Shown: one piece after another, positions 1 to 6,910 of the stretch
How the letters are laid out: each line of letters starts with the position of its first letter
Numbering within the stretch: the stretch's first letter is position 1
Origin: Veillonellaceae bacterium UBA5809
Lineage (GTDB): Bacteria; Bacillota; Negativicutes; Veillonellales; Dialisteraceae
DNA length: 8,110 nucleotides
Direction of reading: 5' to 3'
Assembly: GCA_002417965.1 (NCBI GenBank)
Contig: DIDD01000014.1
Span: forward strand, 1-8,110
Notes under the pieces: generated by a model
What the model was told of the DNA's origin: nothing
What the model saw: the letters and a program-made list of their open reading frames with translations, nothing else
The model's database searches: none
Translations under genes and position numbers: made by a program

Positions 1-1
1 A

Positions 2-667
2 AAGGTTGCTGACGGAAGCTGGACCGGGATCTGGCTGGATCCGGTTGTATTTGCCGTAAACAGTGATTTTGCCGCCCAGCATCCGGAGATGAATTATACA
101 TGGGATCAGGTACTGTCCCGTCCCGATATCCGTCTTTCAATTACAGATTTTGTTGCGTCTGACATGTCGGAGGATTTTTTTCTGTCCATGGCGGAATTTT
201 ACGGCACGGATGAAACTTTCAGGAAGCTGAAGGAAGCGGCGCCCCATGTGGTGCAGTACGGCAAGTATCTGTCCACGCCTGCCAGGCTGGCAGCCATGGG
301 AAAATGTGATATAGGAATCTCCGGACTGAATGAGGCCCGGCGCGTGATGCAGGAGAAACTGCCCATACGTATTATTTATCCGTCAGGCGGAACCTCTTAT
401 TATTTATATGGAGCTGCATTGGGACTGGGGCAAAAACATCAGGATCAATCCGAAAAGTTTATGGACTGGATCCTGTCATCGGGATATTACAGACGCCTGC
501 TTGCGGCCAACGGCTATTATTATGAGTACACAAACGGACTGGAGGAGCATCCTGATTTCCGGGGTGCGGAAATCTATTTTTGGCCGCTGAAGAAGCAATA
601 TACAGAAGAAGGAAAAAAACTGCTTTTGAATCAATGGATCAATGAGATCCGGTTTGGGAAGGAATAA
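2..667 (+). CDS. ABC transporter substrate-binding protein, ferric-iron (FbpA/AfuA) type, 5'-partial
   Basis: The frame is open from base 2, so the gene begins upstream of the window; 221 C-terminal residues are visible, and the ATG at 89 is internal. The fragment fits the C-terminal part of a periplasmic-type (in Gram-positives, lipid-anchored) binding protein that captures a ligand and hands it to an ABC permease. Visible family marks are WTGIWLDPVVFAVN near the visible start, which resembles the hinge strand of Fe(III)-binding proteins, a TWDQVL element, and YPSGGTSYYLYGAALGLG followed by a KFMDWILSS helix, which resembles the 'PEGGTS...A..KFIDW' region of FbpA-like proteins. The signal peptide and lipobox would lie upstream and cannot be checked. 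Ferric iron is inferred from family resemblance; other anions or small ligands are possible. No permease or ATPase gene follows. The stop is 9 nt before rimO with no terminator between them, so read-through into rimO is likely. Confidence 0.75.
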   Translation, partial: KVADGSWTGIWLDPVVFAVNSDFAAQHPEMNYTWDQVLSRPDIRLSITDFVASDMSEDFFLSMAEFYGTDETFRKLKEAAPHVVQYGKYLSTPARLAAMGKCDIGISGLNEARRVMQEKLPIRIIYPSGGTSYYLYGAALGLGQKHQDQSEKFMDWILSSGYYRRLLAANGYYYEYTNGLEEHPDFRGAEIYFWPLKKQYTEEGKKLLLNQWINEIRFGKE

Positions 668-676
668 ACGGGAAAG

Positions 677-2014
677 ATGAAGACAAAAATCGGTTTTATC
701 AGTTTGGGCTGTTCAAAAAATCTGGTGGATACGGAAATGATGCTGGGCCTGCTCCGGGAGGCAGGCTATGAAATGACTGATTCCCTGGAAGAAGCGGACA
801 TGATCATTGTCAATACCTGTACTTTCATTGAGGCGGCCAAGGAAGAATCGGTGAATTCTATTTTGGAAGCCGCAGAATACAAAAAAACCGGACATTGCCG
901 CAGGCTGATTGTGGCGGGGTGCCTGTCACAGCAGTTTCAGAAGCAGCTGGCTGATGAAATTCCGGAAATTGATATTCTGGTGGGAACAAATTCATGGCAG
1001 CATATTATTGAAACAATCCGAAAGTCGGAAAAGGGAGGACAGGTACTCTGCTTTGAGGATGCGCCATGCATGAATACGGAGCATATGCCCCGCATGGTGA
1101 CAACACCGGGATATACATCCTATCTTAAAATTGCCGAGGGATGCAGCAATGGATGCACATTCTGCTATATTCCCTATGTGAGGGGCCCTATGCGGAGCCG
1201 GAGCATAGCTTCCGTAGCAGAAGAAGCCGGGCAGCTGGCGGACAGAGGAGTGAAAGAACTGAATGTAATTGCCCAGGACAGCAGCTGTTACGGAAGAGAC
1301 CTCAAGGACGGCACAACCCTGGCAGGACTTCTTTCCCAGCTGGTCAGGATTGAGGGAATCCACTGGATCCGTCTTTTTTATCTTTATCCCACCTATTTTA
1401 CGGATGAACTGCTTGATTTGATCTGCCATGAGAAAAAAATCTGCAAGTATGTGGATATTCCCCTGCAGCATATCAGCAATGGCGTCCTGAGAAGAATGAA
1501 CCGGAAGGATACCAAGGAAAGCATACTGACTTTGCTCCGTAAAATCAGAAAAGCACCTGTTAAAATGACCATACGCACAACGCTGATGGTTGGATTTCCC
1601 GGAGAGACTGAAGAAGAATTTCAGGAATTATGCGACTTCATTAAAGAAATCCGTTTTGATGACCTGGGAGTTTTCATGTATTCTCCCCAGGAAGGAACAC
1701 CGGCAGCCGTTATGGAAGGCCAGATACCGGAAGATGTGAAACAGGCCCGGTATCATGAGATTATGTCTATACAGGCAAAAATTTCAGAGGAAAATGACCA
1801 GGACTGTATCGGACAGACCGCTGAAGCGCTGGTTGAAGAGATTATGGAGGAAGAGAATGGGAAAATGCTGGCCAAGGGACGTACTTCATTCCAGGCGCCG
1901 GAAGTAGACGGAAATGTATATATCGAAAATCCAGGAGCGCTTAAGCCGGGAAATTTTACAACTGTAAGAATTACTGACGGCTATGCATATGATCTCATTG
2001 CTGAAAAAATATAA
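677..2014 (+). CDS. rimO: Ribosomal protein S12 methylthiotransferase RimO
   Basis: Radical-SAM enzyme of the methylthiotransferase family that adds a methylthio group to the conserved aspartate of ribosomal protein S12 (beta-methylthiolation) in the cytoplasm. At 445 residues it is full length. The N-terminal MTTase domain supplies three Fe-S cluster cysteines: C12 (in LGCSKN), C48 (in VNTCTF) and C82 (in AGCLSQ). The radical-SAM core carries the CxxxCxxC motif as C156, C160 and C163 (EGCSNGCTFCYIP). A C-terminal TRAM domain occupies about residues 375-445. The LGCSKNLVDTE opening is typical of RimO and favours it over the tRNA enzymes MiaB and MtaB. The ATG start gives the canonical N-terminus; the ribosome binding site ahead of it is weak (GGGAAAG). 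cinA begins 15 nt after the stop, suggesting one operon with cinA-recA-recX. Confidence 0.96.
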   Translation: MKTKIGFISLGCSKNLVDTEMMLGLLREAGYEMTDSLEEADMIIVNTCTFIEAAKEESVNSILEAAEYKKTGHCRRLIVAGCLSQQFQKQLADEIPEIDILVGTNSWQHIIETIRKSEKGGQVLCFEDAPCMNTEHMPRMVTTPGYTSYLKIAEGCSNGCTFCYIPYVRGPMRSRSIASVAEEAGQLADRGVKELNVIAQDSSCYGRDLKDGTTLAGLLSQLVRIEGIHWIRLFYLYPTYFTDELLDLICHEKKICKYVDIPLQHISNGVLRRMNRKDTKESILTLLRKIRKAPVKMTIRTTLMVGFPGETEEEFQELCDFIKEIRFDDLGVFMYSPQEGTPAAVMEGQIPEDVKQARYHEIMSIQAKISEENDQDCIGQTAEALVEEIMEEENGKMLAKGRTSFQAPEVDGNVYIENPGALKPGNFTTVRITDGYAYDLIAEKI

Positions 2015-2029
2015 ACAGAAGGTCTTATC

Positions 2030-3283
2030 ATGATTACTGAGATTATTACGACAGGTACGGAAATTCTTCTGGGAGAAATTGATAATGAAAACAGCCGGTG
2101 GCTGTCCGAGCTGCTGAACCGATTCGGTTATACAGTGGCATGGCAGACAACCGTGGGTGACAATTTTGACCGTCTGTGCTCCGCGATGGACACAGCACTG
2201 CACAGGGCCGATCTGGTCATCACGACGGGAGGACTGGGATCAACACAGGGAGATCTGACTAAAAGTGCGGGAGCTTCCGTACTTGGAGTTCCCTACTGTC
2301 TGAACAGGGAAGAGTCGGACAGGCTCAGAGCCATGTATGAAAAAAACGGAAGGGTTTATTCAAAAGCACTGGAACGGCAGGCGTGGTTTGGGGAAAATGC
2401 CCGTCTTCTTCCCAATGAGGCGGGAACAGCTTCAGGATGCATACTGGAGAAACATGGAAAGATTTTGATCCATCTCCCGGGGCCGCCTTTTGAAATGAAG
2501 CAGATGGCATCGAATCAGATGATCCCCTGCCTTATAGAAAAAAACGGACCGCAGGGCATGATTCTGTCCCGTGTCCTTTCTGTGCAGGGTCTTTCAGAAT
2601 CGGAAACAGAGCGGCGGATTATGGACCGCATGCAGAAACAGTCCAATCCGACACTGGCGCTGTATGCCCGGCCGGGTTTTATAGCTCTCCGCATTACGGC
2701 CAGGGCAGAGAGTGAGGACAAAGCAGAGGAACTGATTGAGAAGGAAGCGGCTCTGATTAAAGACCGCCTTCCCCTGGGAGATTACCACATGGAGTCAGGA
2801 ATCCGCGATGCGCTGACCAAGATTCTCATTGGCAGGTCGCTGTCGGTCAGCGCGGCAGAATCCTGTACAGGCGGGCTGATAGGCAAGCTGATGACAGATC
2901 TGCCGGGCAGTTCTTCTTATTTTATGGGCAGTGCGGTGACCTATCAGAATTCCGCCAAGGAGAGTATTCTTGGAGTTTCTCCGGATATCATCCGTCATTT
3001 TACAGCCGTAAGCAGCGAAACCGCTGCCCAGATGGCAGAGGGCAGCCGCCGTATTTACGGAAGTGATGTAGCTGTTTCCACAACCGGCTATGCCGGCCCC
3101 GGCACCGGCGAAAGAGGAGAGGCGCCCGGACTTGTTTATATCGGGGTTTCCGGGGCTTTTGGAACAATTGTGCATGAAGAGCGTTTTATGGGATCCAGAA
3201 AAAGTGTGCGTTATGCAGCGGCTGAAAAAGCCATGTATTGGGTATGGCGGTATATCCGTTCCCACAGTACCGAGGAGGTATGA
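2030..3283 (+). CDS. cinA: CinA family protein (MoCF domain plus nicotinamide-nucleotide amidase domain)
   Basis: Two-domain CinA of 417 residues, the usual length. The N-terminal MoaB/Mog-like (MoCF, COG1058) domain covers about residues 1-170, with TTGTEILLGEIDNEN at the start, GGLG at 67-70, and LPNEAGTASG then LPGPP around 127-153. In the family this domain is linked to ADP-ribose pyrophosphatase activity. The C-terminal CinA/PncC domain, about 255-410, carries AESCTGG (276-282), GSAVTYQNSAK and STTGYAGPGTG. It is known to deamidate nicotinamide mononucleotide in pyridine-nucleotide salvage. The usual GGLGPTxDD segment reads GGLGSTQGD here (Ser71, Gly74), so the first domain may be altered in activity. 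An AGAAGG ribosome binding site at 2017-2022 sits 7 nt from the ATG. The stop is 2 nt before the recA ATG, and the recA ribosome binding site lies inside the last cinA codons, so the two are translationally linked. cinA-recA pairing is common in Gram-positive bacteria. Confidence 0.95.
   Translation: MITEIITTGTEILLGEIDNENSRWLSELLNRFGYTVAWQTTVGDNFDRLCSAMDTALHRADLVITTGGLGSTQGDLTKSAGASVLGVPYCLNREESDRLRAMYEKNGRVYSKALERQAWFGENARLLPNEAGTASGCILEKHGKILIHLPGPPFEMKQMASNQMIPCLIEKNGPQGMILSRVLSVQGLSESETERRIMDRMQKQSNPTLALYARPGFIALRITARAESEDKAEELIEKEAALIKDRLPLGDYHMESGIRDALTKILIGRSLSVSAAESCTGGLIGKLMTDLPGSSSYFMGSAVTYQNSAKESILGVSPDIIRHFTAVSSETAAQMAEGSRRIYGSDVAVSTTGYAGPGTGERGEAPGLVYIGVSGAFGTIVHEERFMGSRKSVRYAAAEKAMYWVWRYIRSHSTEEV
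3273..3278 (+). promoter_or_regulatory. Ribosome binding site AGGAGG that fixes the recA start
   Basis: A perfect AGGAGG lies 7 nt before the ATG at 3286. A second in-frame ATG at 3280 is only one base from it and the in-frame TTG at 3238 is deep inside cinA, so 3286 is the best recA start. The site lies within the last codons of cinA. Confidence 0.85.
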
Positions 3284-3285
3284 CT

Positions 3286-4359
3286 ATGACGGAAAAGAAA
3301 GAATCAGAAAAAAATAACGGAAGTACTGAAAAGCACAGAGCGCTTGAAAATGCACTCCGTCAAATTGAAAAGGACTACGGCGCCGGCTCGATTATGCGTC
3401 TGGGAGATTTAGGAAGCAAAGCCAATATGGAAGTGATATCTACGGGATCACTGGCTTTGGATATTGCCGTTGGGATCGGCGGATATCCCAGGGGAAGGGT
3501 CATTGAAATCTATGGACCGGAGTCATCGGGCAAGACAACTCTGGCGCTGCATGCCATTGCGGAAGCGCAGAAAATCGGAGGAGTGGCGGCTTTTATTGAT
3601 GCGGAGCATGCCATGGATCCCATTTATGCACGTCATCTCGGTGTAGATACGAATGAACTTCTGGTATCCCAGCCCGACTGCGGAGAACAGGCCCTGGACA
3701 TCTGCGAGGCATTAGTCCGAAGCGGCGCCGTTGATATTGTTGTCATTGACTCTGTGGCGGCACTGGTGCCCCGTCAGGAAATTGAAGGAGAAATCGGTGA
3801 TCAGTCCGTAGGTCTTCAGGCCCGTCTGATGAGCAAAGCCATGAGGAAACTGACGGGGATCATCAGTAAGTCCAAAACCATTGTTATCTTTATTAATCAG
3901 CTTCGTGAAAAAGTCGGCGTATTTTTTGGAAATCCCGAAACAACGACAGGAGGGCGCGCCCTGAAGTTTTACGCTTCGATCCGTATTGAAGTAAGACGGG
4001 CGGAGGCCATTAAAAACGGAACGGATACCGTGGGAAACCGGACAAGAGCAAAGGTTGTAAAAAATAAAGTTGCCCCTCCTTTTAAAGTTGCCGATTTTGA
4101 TATTATGTACGGAGAAGGAATTTCTAAAGAAGGGACACTGATTGATCTGGCTTCCTCGATGGAGATTATCAAAAAAAGCGGCGCCTGGTATTCCTACAAA
4201 GGAGAGCGGATCGGACAGGGACGTGAAAATGCCAAGCAGTATCTGAAAGAACATACAGATATTGAAGATGAGATTAATCAGATTATCCGTGATACGCTGG
4301 TGGCGGAACCGGAAAAATTTGAAGAAGGCGTTATTGCAGAGGATCATGGTGAAGAATAA
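3286..4359 (+). CDS. recA: Recombinase RecA
   Basis: The ATP-dependent DNA strand-exchange protein of homologous recombination and the co-protease that triggers LexA self-cleavage. With the ATG at 3286 it has 357 residues, normal for the family. Seen in order: an N-terminal helix (ALENALRQIEKDYG, from about 19), Walker A GPESSGKT at 77-84, the catalytic-Glu segment FIDAEHAMD (Glu107), Walker B VVIDSVAAL at 152-160, loop L1 around EIEGEIGDQSVG (165-176), and loop L2/signature NQLREKVGVFFGNPETTTGG at 204-223. An acidic C-terminal tail follows. Small differences from the common consensus are Cys132 in QPDCGEQ where Thr is usual, and VGVFFG where IGVMFG is common. All catalytic motifs are intact, so activity is expected. 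The gene follows cinA after 2 nt and overlaps recX by 14 nt. No strong LexA box is visible ahead of it. Confidence 0.98.
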   Translation: MTEKKESEKNNGSTEKHRALENALRQIEKDYGAGSIMRLGDLGSKANMEVISTGSLALDIAVGIGGYPRGRVIEIYGPESSGKTTLALHAIAEAQKIGGVAAFIDAEHAMDPIYARHLGVDTNELLVSQPDCGEQALDICEALVRSGAVDIVVIDSVAALVPRQEIEGEIGDQSVGLQARLMSKAMRKLTGIISKSKTIVIFINQLREKVGVFFGNPETTTGGRALKFYASIRIEVRRAEAIKNGTDTVGNRTRAKVVKNKVAPPFKVADFDIMYGEGISKEGTLIDLASSMEIIKKSGAWYSYKGERIGQGRENAKQYLKEHTDIEDEINQIIRDTLVAEPEKFEEGVIAEDHGEE

Positions 4360-4798
4360 AACCAGTGCTTTTGACAGTGCTCTCCGGTTTCTTGGATACC
4401 GTGCATTAAGCCGGAAAGAACTGACAGAAAAGCTCTCCAGAAAAGGATATGGCAGCGAAGAAATCAAGAGTGTTCTGGAAAGGCTGGAAACGCTTCATTA
4501 TGTAGATGATCATTCCCTGGCGGATGAGGTCTTTGCCTGTTATAAAAAAGCCGGAGGATACGGCAATCTTTATATTTTCCGCAAAATGAAATTACGGGGA
4601 CTTTGCTGTACATCCCGCCTGTCCTATGAAGAAGAGGTTGAAAGCGCCCGCATTTTGACAGAGAAGAAACGTTCTGCCATGGAGCGCAGCGGCCGCTTTC
4701 TGCAGAAGGCAGCTTCTTTGCTGTCACGCAGGGGGTATGAGGCATCGGTCATTGCCGCTGTCCTTGAGCAGGAAAAAGAGAGACAGGAACATTTTTAG
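4346..4798 (+). CDS. recX: Regulatory protein RecX
   Basis: Small modulator of RecA filaments; in known systems RecX binds RecA and limits its ATPase and strand-exchange activities. With the ATG at 4346 the product has 150 residues, at the short end of the family. The RecX three-helix repeat pattern is visible: ALRFLGYRALSRKELTEKL, then GYGSEEIKSVLERLETLHYVDDHSLAD (first repeat), then IFRKMKLRGL (second repeat). The C-terminal SLLSRRGYEASVIAAVL matches the third repeat. The frame is open further upstream to 4262, but that part overlaps recA deeply and shows no homology. A GTG one codon later (4349) is better spaced from AGAGG (4338-4342) and is an alternative start. The 14-nt overlap with recA implies coupled translation. 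The reading frame ends about 45 nt before a strong terminator. Confidence 0.9.
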   Translation: MVKNKTSAFDSALRFLGYRALSRKELTEKLSRKGYGSEEIKSVLERLETLHYVDDHSLADEVFACYKKAGGYGNLYIFRKMKLRGLCCTSRLSYEEEVESARILTEKKRSAMERSGRFLQKAASLLSRRGYEASVIAAVLEQEKERQEHF

Positions 4799-4843
4799 AA
4801 AACCGTTTCTTTTCTTCCTGGCTGGTATGATATTAAAAAAAAA

Positions 4844-4889
4844 CAGTAAAAATCGGAAGGATGTACAGACATCCTTCCGATTTTTACTG
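4844..4889. terminator. Bidirectional rho-independent terminator between recX and the MFS gene
   Basis: A perfect 21-bp inverted repeat (arms 4844-4864 and 4869-4889) encloses a 4-nt loop, ACAG. Flanking A and T runs (4836-4843 and 4891-4895) give a T tract to the transcript on either strand and add a few A-T pairs after one C-A mismatch. Its place between convergent genes means it can stop both the recX transcript and the opposing transporter transcript. The transporter's stop codon (4894-4896) lies in the right-hand T run. Confidence 0.95.
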
Positions 4890-4893
4890 CTTT

Positions 4894-6112
4894 TTATGCG
4901 GTTCTTTTTTCGAAATGCCTGCCTAATTCACCGGTTGAATCAAGAGGGGGAATACGGAGAGCCAGTGCTGTTAAAGAAGCGATCAGGGCAATTCCTCCCA
5001 AGAGATAGAAGGCGGATAAGAAGGTGCCTGTATGATCTACGAGAGCTCCCATGACAGGCGGAAGAATCATAACGGCACCGGCGCCGAATGTATTTACGAA
5101 ACCATTGGCAGCTCCCGGATTATCAGGAAATGACTTGGGAGCTTCTGCGAAAATAGGACCAAAAGGAAGTCCGGAAGCCATGCCTACCACAATAATGGAC
5201 AAAAGGGCCTCTCCGCTGGTGGATGACAGACCTACGCCTATAAATCCCGCAGCCAGAAGAAGATGGGCCAGGCACAGGATGGCTTTGGCTGACAGCCACT
5301 TATGATCGAGAATCCATCCGCCCATAGGACGGCCCACAATACCCACAATAAAGACCAGAGAACCGATCATTCCGGCTGTTTTCGGATCCATATGGACACT
5401 GCGCTGGAGCATAACATTGATCCAGGATCCGCAGGCCGTAGCTGTTCCAAAAGATCCAATCTGCGTCATGGTAAGCACCAGAATATTCCTGTTGGTCACC
5501 AGATTTTTCAAAGGCACACTGAAATGATTTTCTGCGGCAGGCGTTCCCGGGGCGAACAGAAACCATAAAACAGCCAGAACAACAGCCATGGAACCCGGTA
5601 AGAAAAAATACGCCGTGCCAGGACAGGTAACTGGTCAGAAGGGGAATTACATAAATTACAAATCCGGATCCCAGAAGGATCGAACCTCCGTAAACTCCCT
5701 GACCCAGTCCCAGTTCCTTTCCTTTGAAAAAGGTAGGCACATAGCGGAGTCCGGCCTGAATGGCAGAGCCTGTGCCTATGCCTGCAATAAATTTAAACAG
5801 CAGAACTTCATGGTAAGTGGTGGCAAATCCAAGAAGAATATTGCCGGCTGCGATGACAATCAGTCCAAATGTACCCACCTGCTTGGCGCCAAAGCGGTCA
5901 GACATGGCGCCTCCCGGAATCTGAAGGAGTGCATGGGCCAGAAAAATAGCTGTTGTAAAAAGACCGGCAGCGCCCAGAGTAATTCCGAATACCTGTATCA
6001 ATACTGGTAAAAGAGGTCCGTGATTTGTATAATTGCATGATAAAACGAATCCTACAAGGGATACCCAGAAAAGAGAAGGCCATCGGCGGTTCCAAAAATC
6101 CTCCTGTTTCAT
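4894..6112 (-). pseudogene. Major facilitator superfamily transporter, frameshifted in TM6
   Basis: A 12-helix MFS permease split over two frames. The first part (6112 down to about 5594, 173 residues) covers TM1-TM5 and the start of TM6, with the loop 2-3 motif A GGAMSDRFGAKQV. The second part (5589 to 4894, 231 residues) starts in TM6 (AVVLAVLWFLFAP) and runs to TM12, with a second motif-A-like GRPMGGWILDH between TM8 and TM9. Between them the coding strand reads ACC GGG TTCC ATG. Removing one base from TTCC gives FFLTG-S-MAVVL and one continuous frame of about 405 residues, the usual MFS size. After the break the original frame is non-hydrophobic nonsense to 5300. The ATG at 6112 gives the conserved-looking N-terminus MKQEDFW; TTG at 6115 or GTG at 6124 are possible. 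NarK/CynX-like anion or organic-acid porters are the nearest resemblance, but the substrate is not identifiable. A recent mutation or an assembly error would both explain it. Confidence 0.85.
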
Positions 6113-6113
6113 C

Positions 6114-6130
6114 AAGGAGATCACATCCTT
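6114..6130 (-). promoter_or_regulatory. Shine-Dalgarno-like AAGGA paired with TCCTT ahead of the MFS start
   Basis: On the - strand AAGGA (6130-6126) is the only ribosome-binding-like sequence near the start. It is 13 nt from the ATG at 6112 and 10 nt from an in-frame TTG at 6115. It can pair with TCCTT (6118-6114) in a 5-bp stem with a 7-nt loop, which could partly hide it. The stem is short and may be chance. Confidence 0.3.
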
Positions 6131-6211
6131 ATTTGTAAATGAACAAGTCCTAACACGCCGAGTCAATCCGGATTTTTGATTTGAGGTGAAGGAACAGAAA
6201 TATATAACTGA

Positions 6212-6223
6212 AAGTAATTACTT
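6212..6223. promoter_or_regulatory. 12-bp perfect palindrome, candidate operator
   Basis: AAGTAATTACTT is a perfect 12-bp palindrome starting about 10 nt downstream (transporter direction) of a TATAAT -10 hexamer, so it would overlap the expected transcription start. That is a typical place for a repressor site. No regulator gene is adjacent on this side, and AT-rich palindromes of this size can occur by chance. Confidence 0.35.
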
Positions 6224-6232
6224 CATATGTGA

Positions 6233-6260
6233 ATTATATTACTAAGATATGTTTTTGCAA
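6233..6260 (-). promoter_or_regulatory. Probable sigma-A promoter for the MFS gene
   Basis: On the - strand TTGCAA (6260-6255) and a perfect TATAAT (6238-6233) are 16 nt apart. The -10 is consensus, but the -35 matches only 4 of 6. The leader to the ATG at 6112 would be about 110 nt. Confidence 0.45.
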
Positions 6261-6360
6261 TGTTTTCCTGATAGGCCGAATTATTTTGGATGTAAAGTGC
6301 CGTAATTTTGTTCTAAGATGCACAGGGGGCATATAGAAAATGGATTGAAAAAACTTTTCT

Positions 6361-6390
6361 TTTGATCTATTGACTTTTTGACTTTTAACC
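6361..6390. promoter_or_regulatory. CtsR-operator-like heptad array over the ctsR -35 region
   Basis: On the - strand four heptads resembling the CtsR half-site RGTCAAA follow each other: GGTTAAA (6390-6384), AGTCAAA (6383-6377), AGTCAAT (6375-6369) and GATCAAA (6367-6361). Known CtsR boxes are two heptads separated by 3 nt; here the separations are 0, 1 and 1. The location over the -35 and spacer of the ctsR promoter fits autorepression. Calling it a CtsR site is inference from sequence likeness and position. Confidence 0.55.
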
Positions 6391-6398
6391 TTTACAAT
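6370..6398 (+). promoter_or_regulatory. Sigma-A promoter of the ctsR-mcsA-mcsB operon
   Basis: TTGACT (6370-6375) and TACAAT (6393-6398) are exactly 17 nt apart and each differs from consensus by one base. Transcription would start near 6405, giving a leader of about 30 nt to the ctsR start. The CtsR-like heptads overlap the -35 and the spacer. Confidence 0.75.
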
Positions 6399-6436
6399 GA
6401 ATGTAACGATAAGAAAAAGAAGGAGAATTCAAAGAA

Positions 6437-6910
6437 GTGATTACCATGAACATGCTGGCAGACCGAATTGAGAAGTTCATATTGGAGGAACTGCGCAGCC
6501 AAAATGAGCAGCAGCTGATCCTGCAGCGTAAAACACTGGCAGATCTGCTTGAATGTGCTCCCTCCCAGATTACCTATGTATTGAATACCCGTTTTTCTGC
6601 GCAGCGCGGGTTCCTGGTGGAATCCCGCCGCGGAAGCGGAGGTTATATACGGATTACAGTGGCTTCGCCCCGGTCTAAAAGAATAGGAGAAGGACCGGCG
6701 GCGGAGAAAGATGAGGAAATTGATACGGACCTTTTTTTGGACCAGATGTTCAGAAAGGGGATGGTGAGCCGCCAGGAGCTGCGGCTGTGCAGGGAAATGC
6801 TGAATACCATAAAAACCATGTGTCCCGGGGAACGGCGTTCGGAAGTTATGAATACGTTGTGCGGACGAATTTATCAGATTATGAAGGAGGGCGGTCATTA
6901 TGATTTGTGA
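6437..6910 (+). CDS. ctsR: Transcriptional repressor CtsR (class III heat-shock regulator)
   Basis: Dimeric repressor of clp and ctsR-operon genes in Firmicutes; heat or McsB action removes it from DNA. The 157-residue product fits the family length. The N-terminal winged-helix domain shows ADRIEKFILEEL, the recognition region APSQITYVLNTRFSAQRGFLVESRRG, and the glycine-rich wing RGSGGYIRI (residues 65-73). The C-terminal helical domain (about 94-150) matches the family dimer and McsB-contact region. The wing normally carries four glycines, which act as the heat sensor in studied CtsR proteins; here the second is Ser67. The GTG at 6437 is 11 nt after AAGGAG (6420-6425); an ATG at 6446, preceded by a weaker AAGAAG, is a real alternative and would give 154 residues. 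The gene is led by a good sigma-A promoter with operator-like heptads. Its 3' end overlaps mcsA by 11 nt. Confidence 0.94.
   Translation: MITMNMLADRIEKFILEELRSQNEQQLILQRKTLADLLECAPSQITYVLNTRFSAQRGFLVESRRGSGGYIRITVASPRSKRIGEGPAAEKDEEIDTDLFLDQMFRKGMVSRQELRLCREMLNTIKTMCPGERRSEVMNTLCGRIYQIMKEGGHYDL

Larger units (their letters stand above)
6113..6436. other. Divergent intergenic region between the MFS gene and ctsR
   Basis: This 324-nt, AT-rich stretch holds no convincing gene on either strand. It contains the ctsR promoter and operator-like heptads on the right, a probable promoter and palindrome for the transporter in the middle, and the transporter leader on the left. The segment 6262-6360 shows nothing I can name. 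Confidence 0.8.

Noticed and set aside
992..1471. Long open frame on the - strand inside rimO
   Set aside because: It lies wholly opposite conserved rimO coding sequence, has no ribosome binding site and no family resemblance; it is a shadow frame.
3685..3720. RecA Cys132 in QPDCGEQ where Thr is usual
   Set aside because: A single conservative-size change with all ATPase and DNA-binding motifs intact; not enough to suggest altered function.
3712..4467. 251-codon open frame on the - strand across recA and recX
   Set aside because: The sequence opposite is conserved recA; the translated product has no recognisable domain, and the frame is open by composition.
5588..6010. Open frame on the + strand opposite the transporter
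   Set aside because: The opposite strand encodes clear membrane helices and MFS motifs; this frame is polar nonsense without a ribosome binding site.
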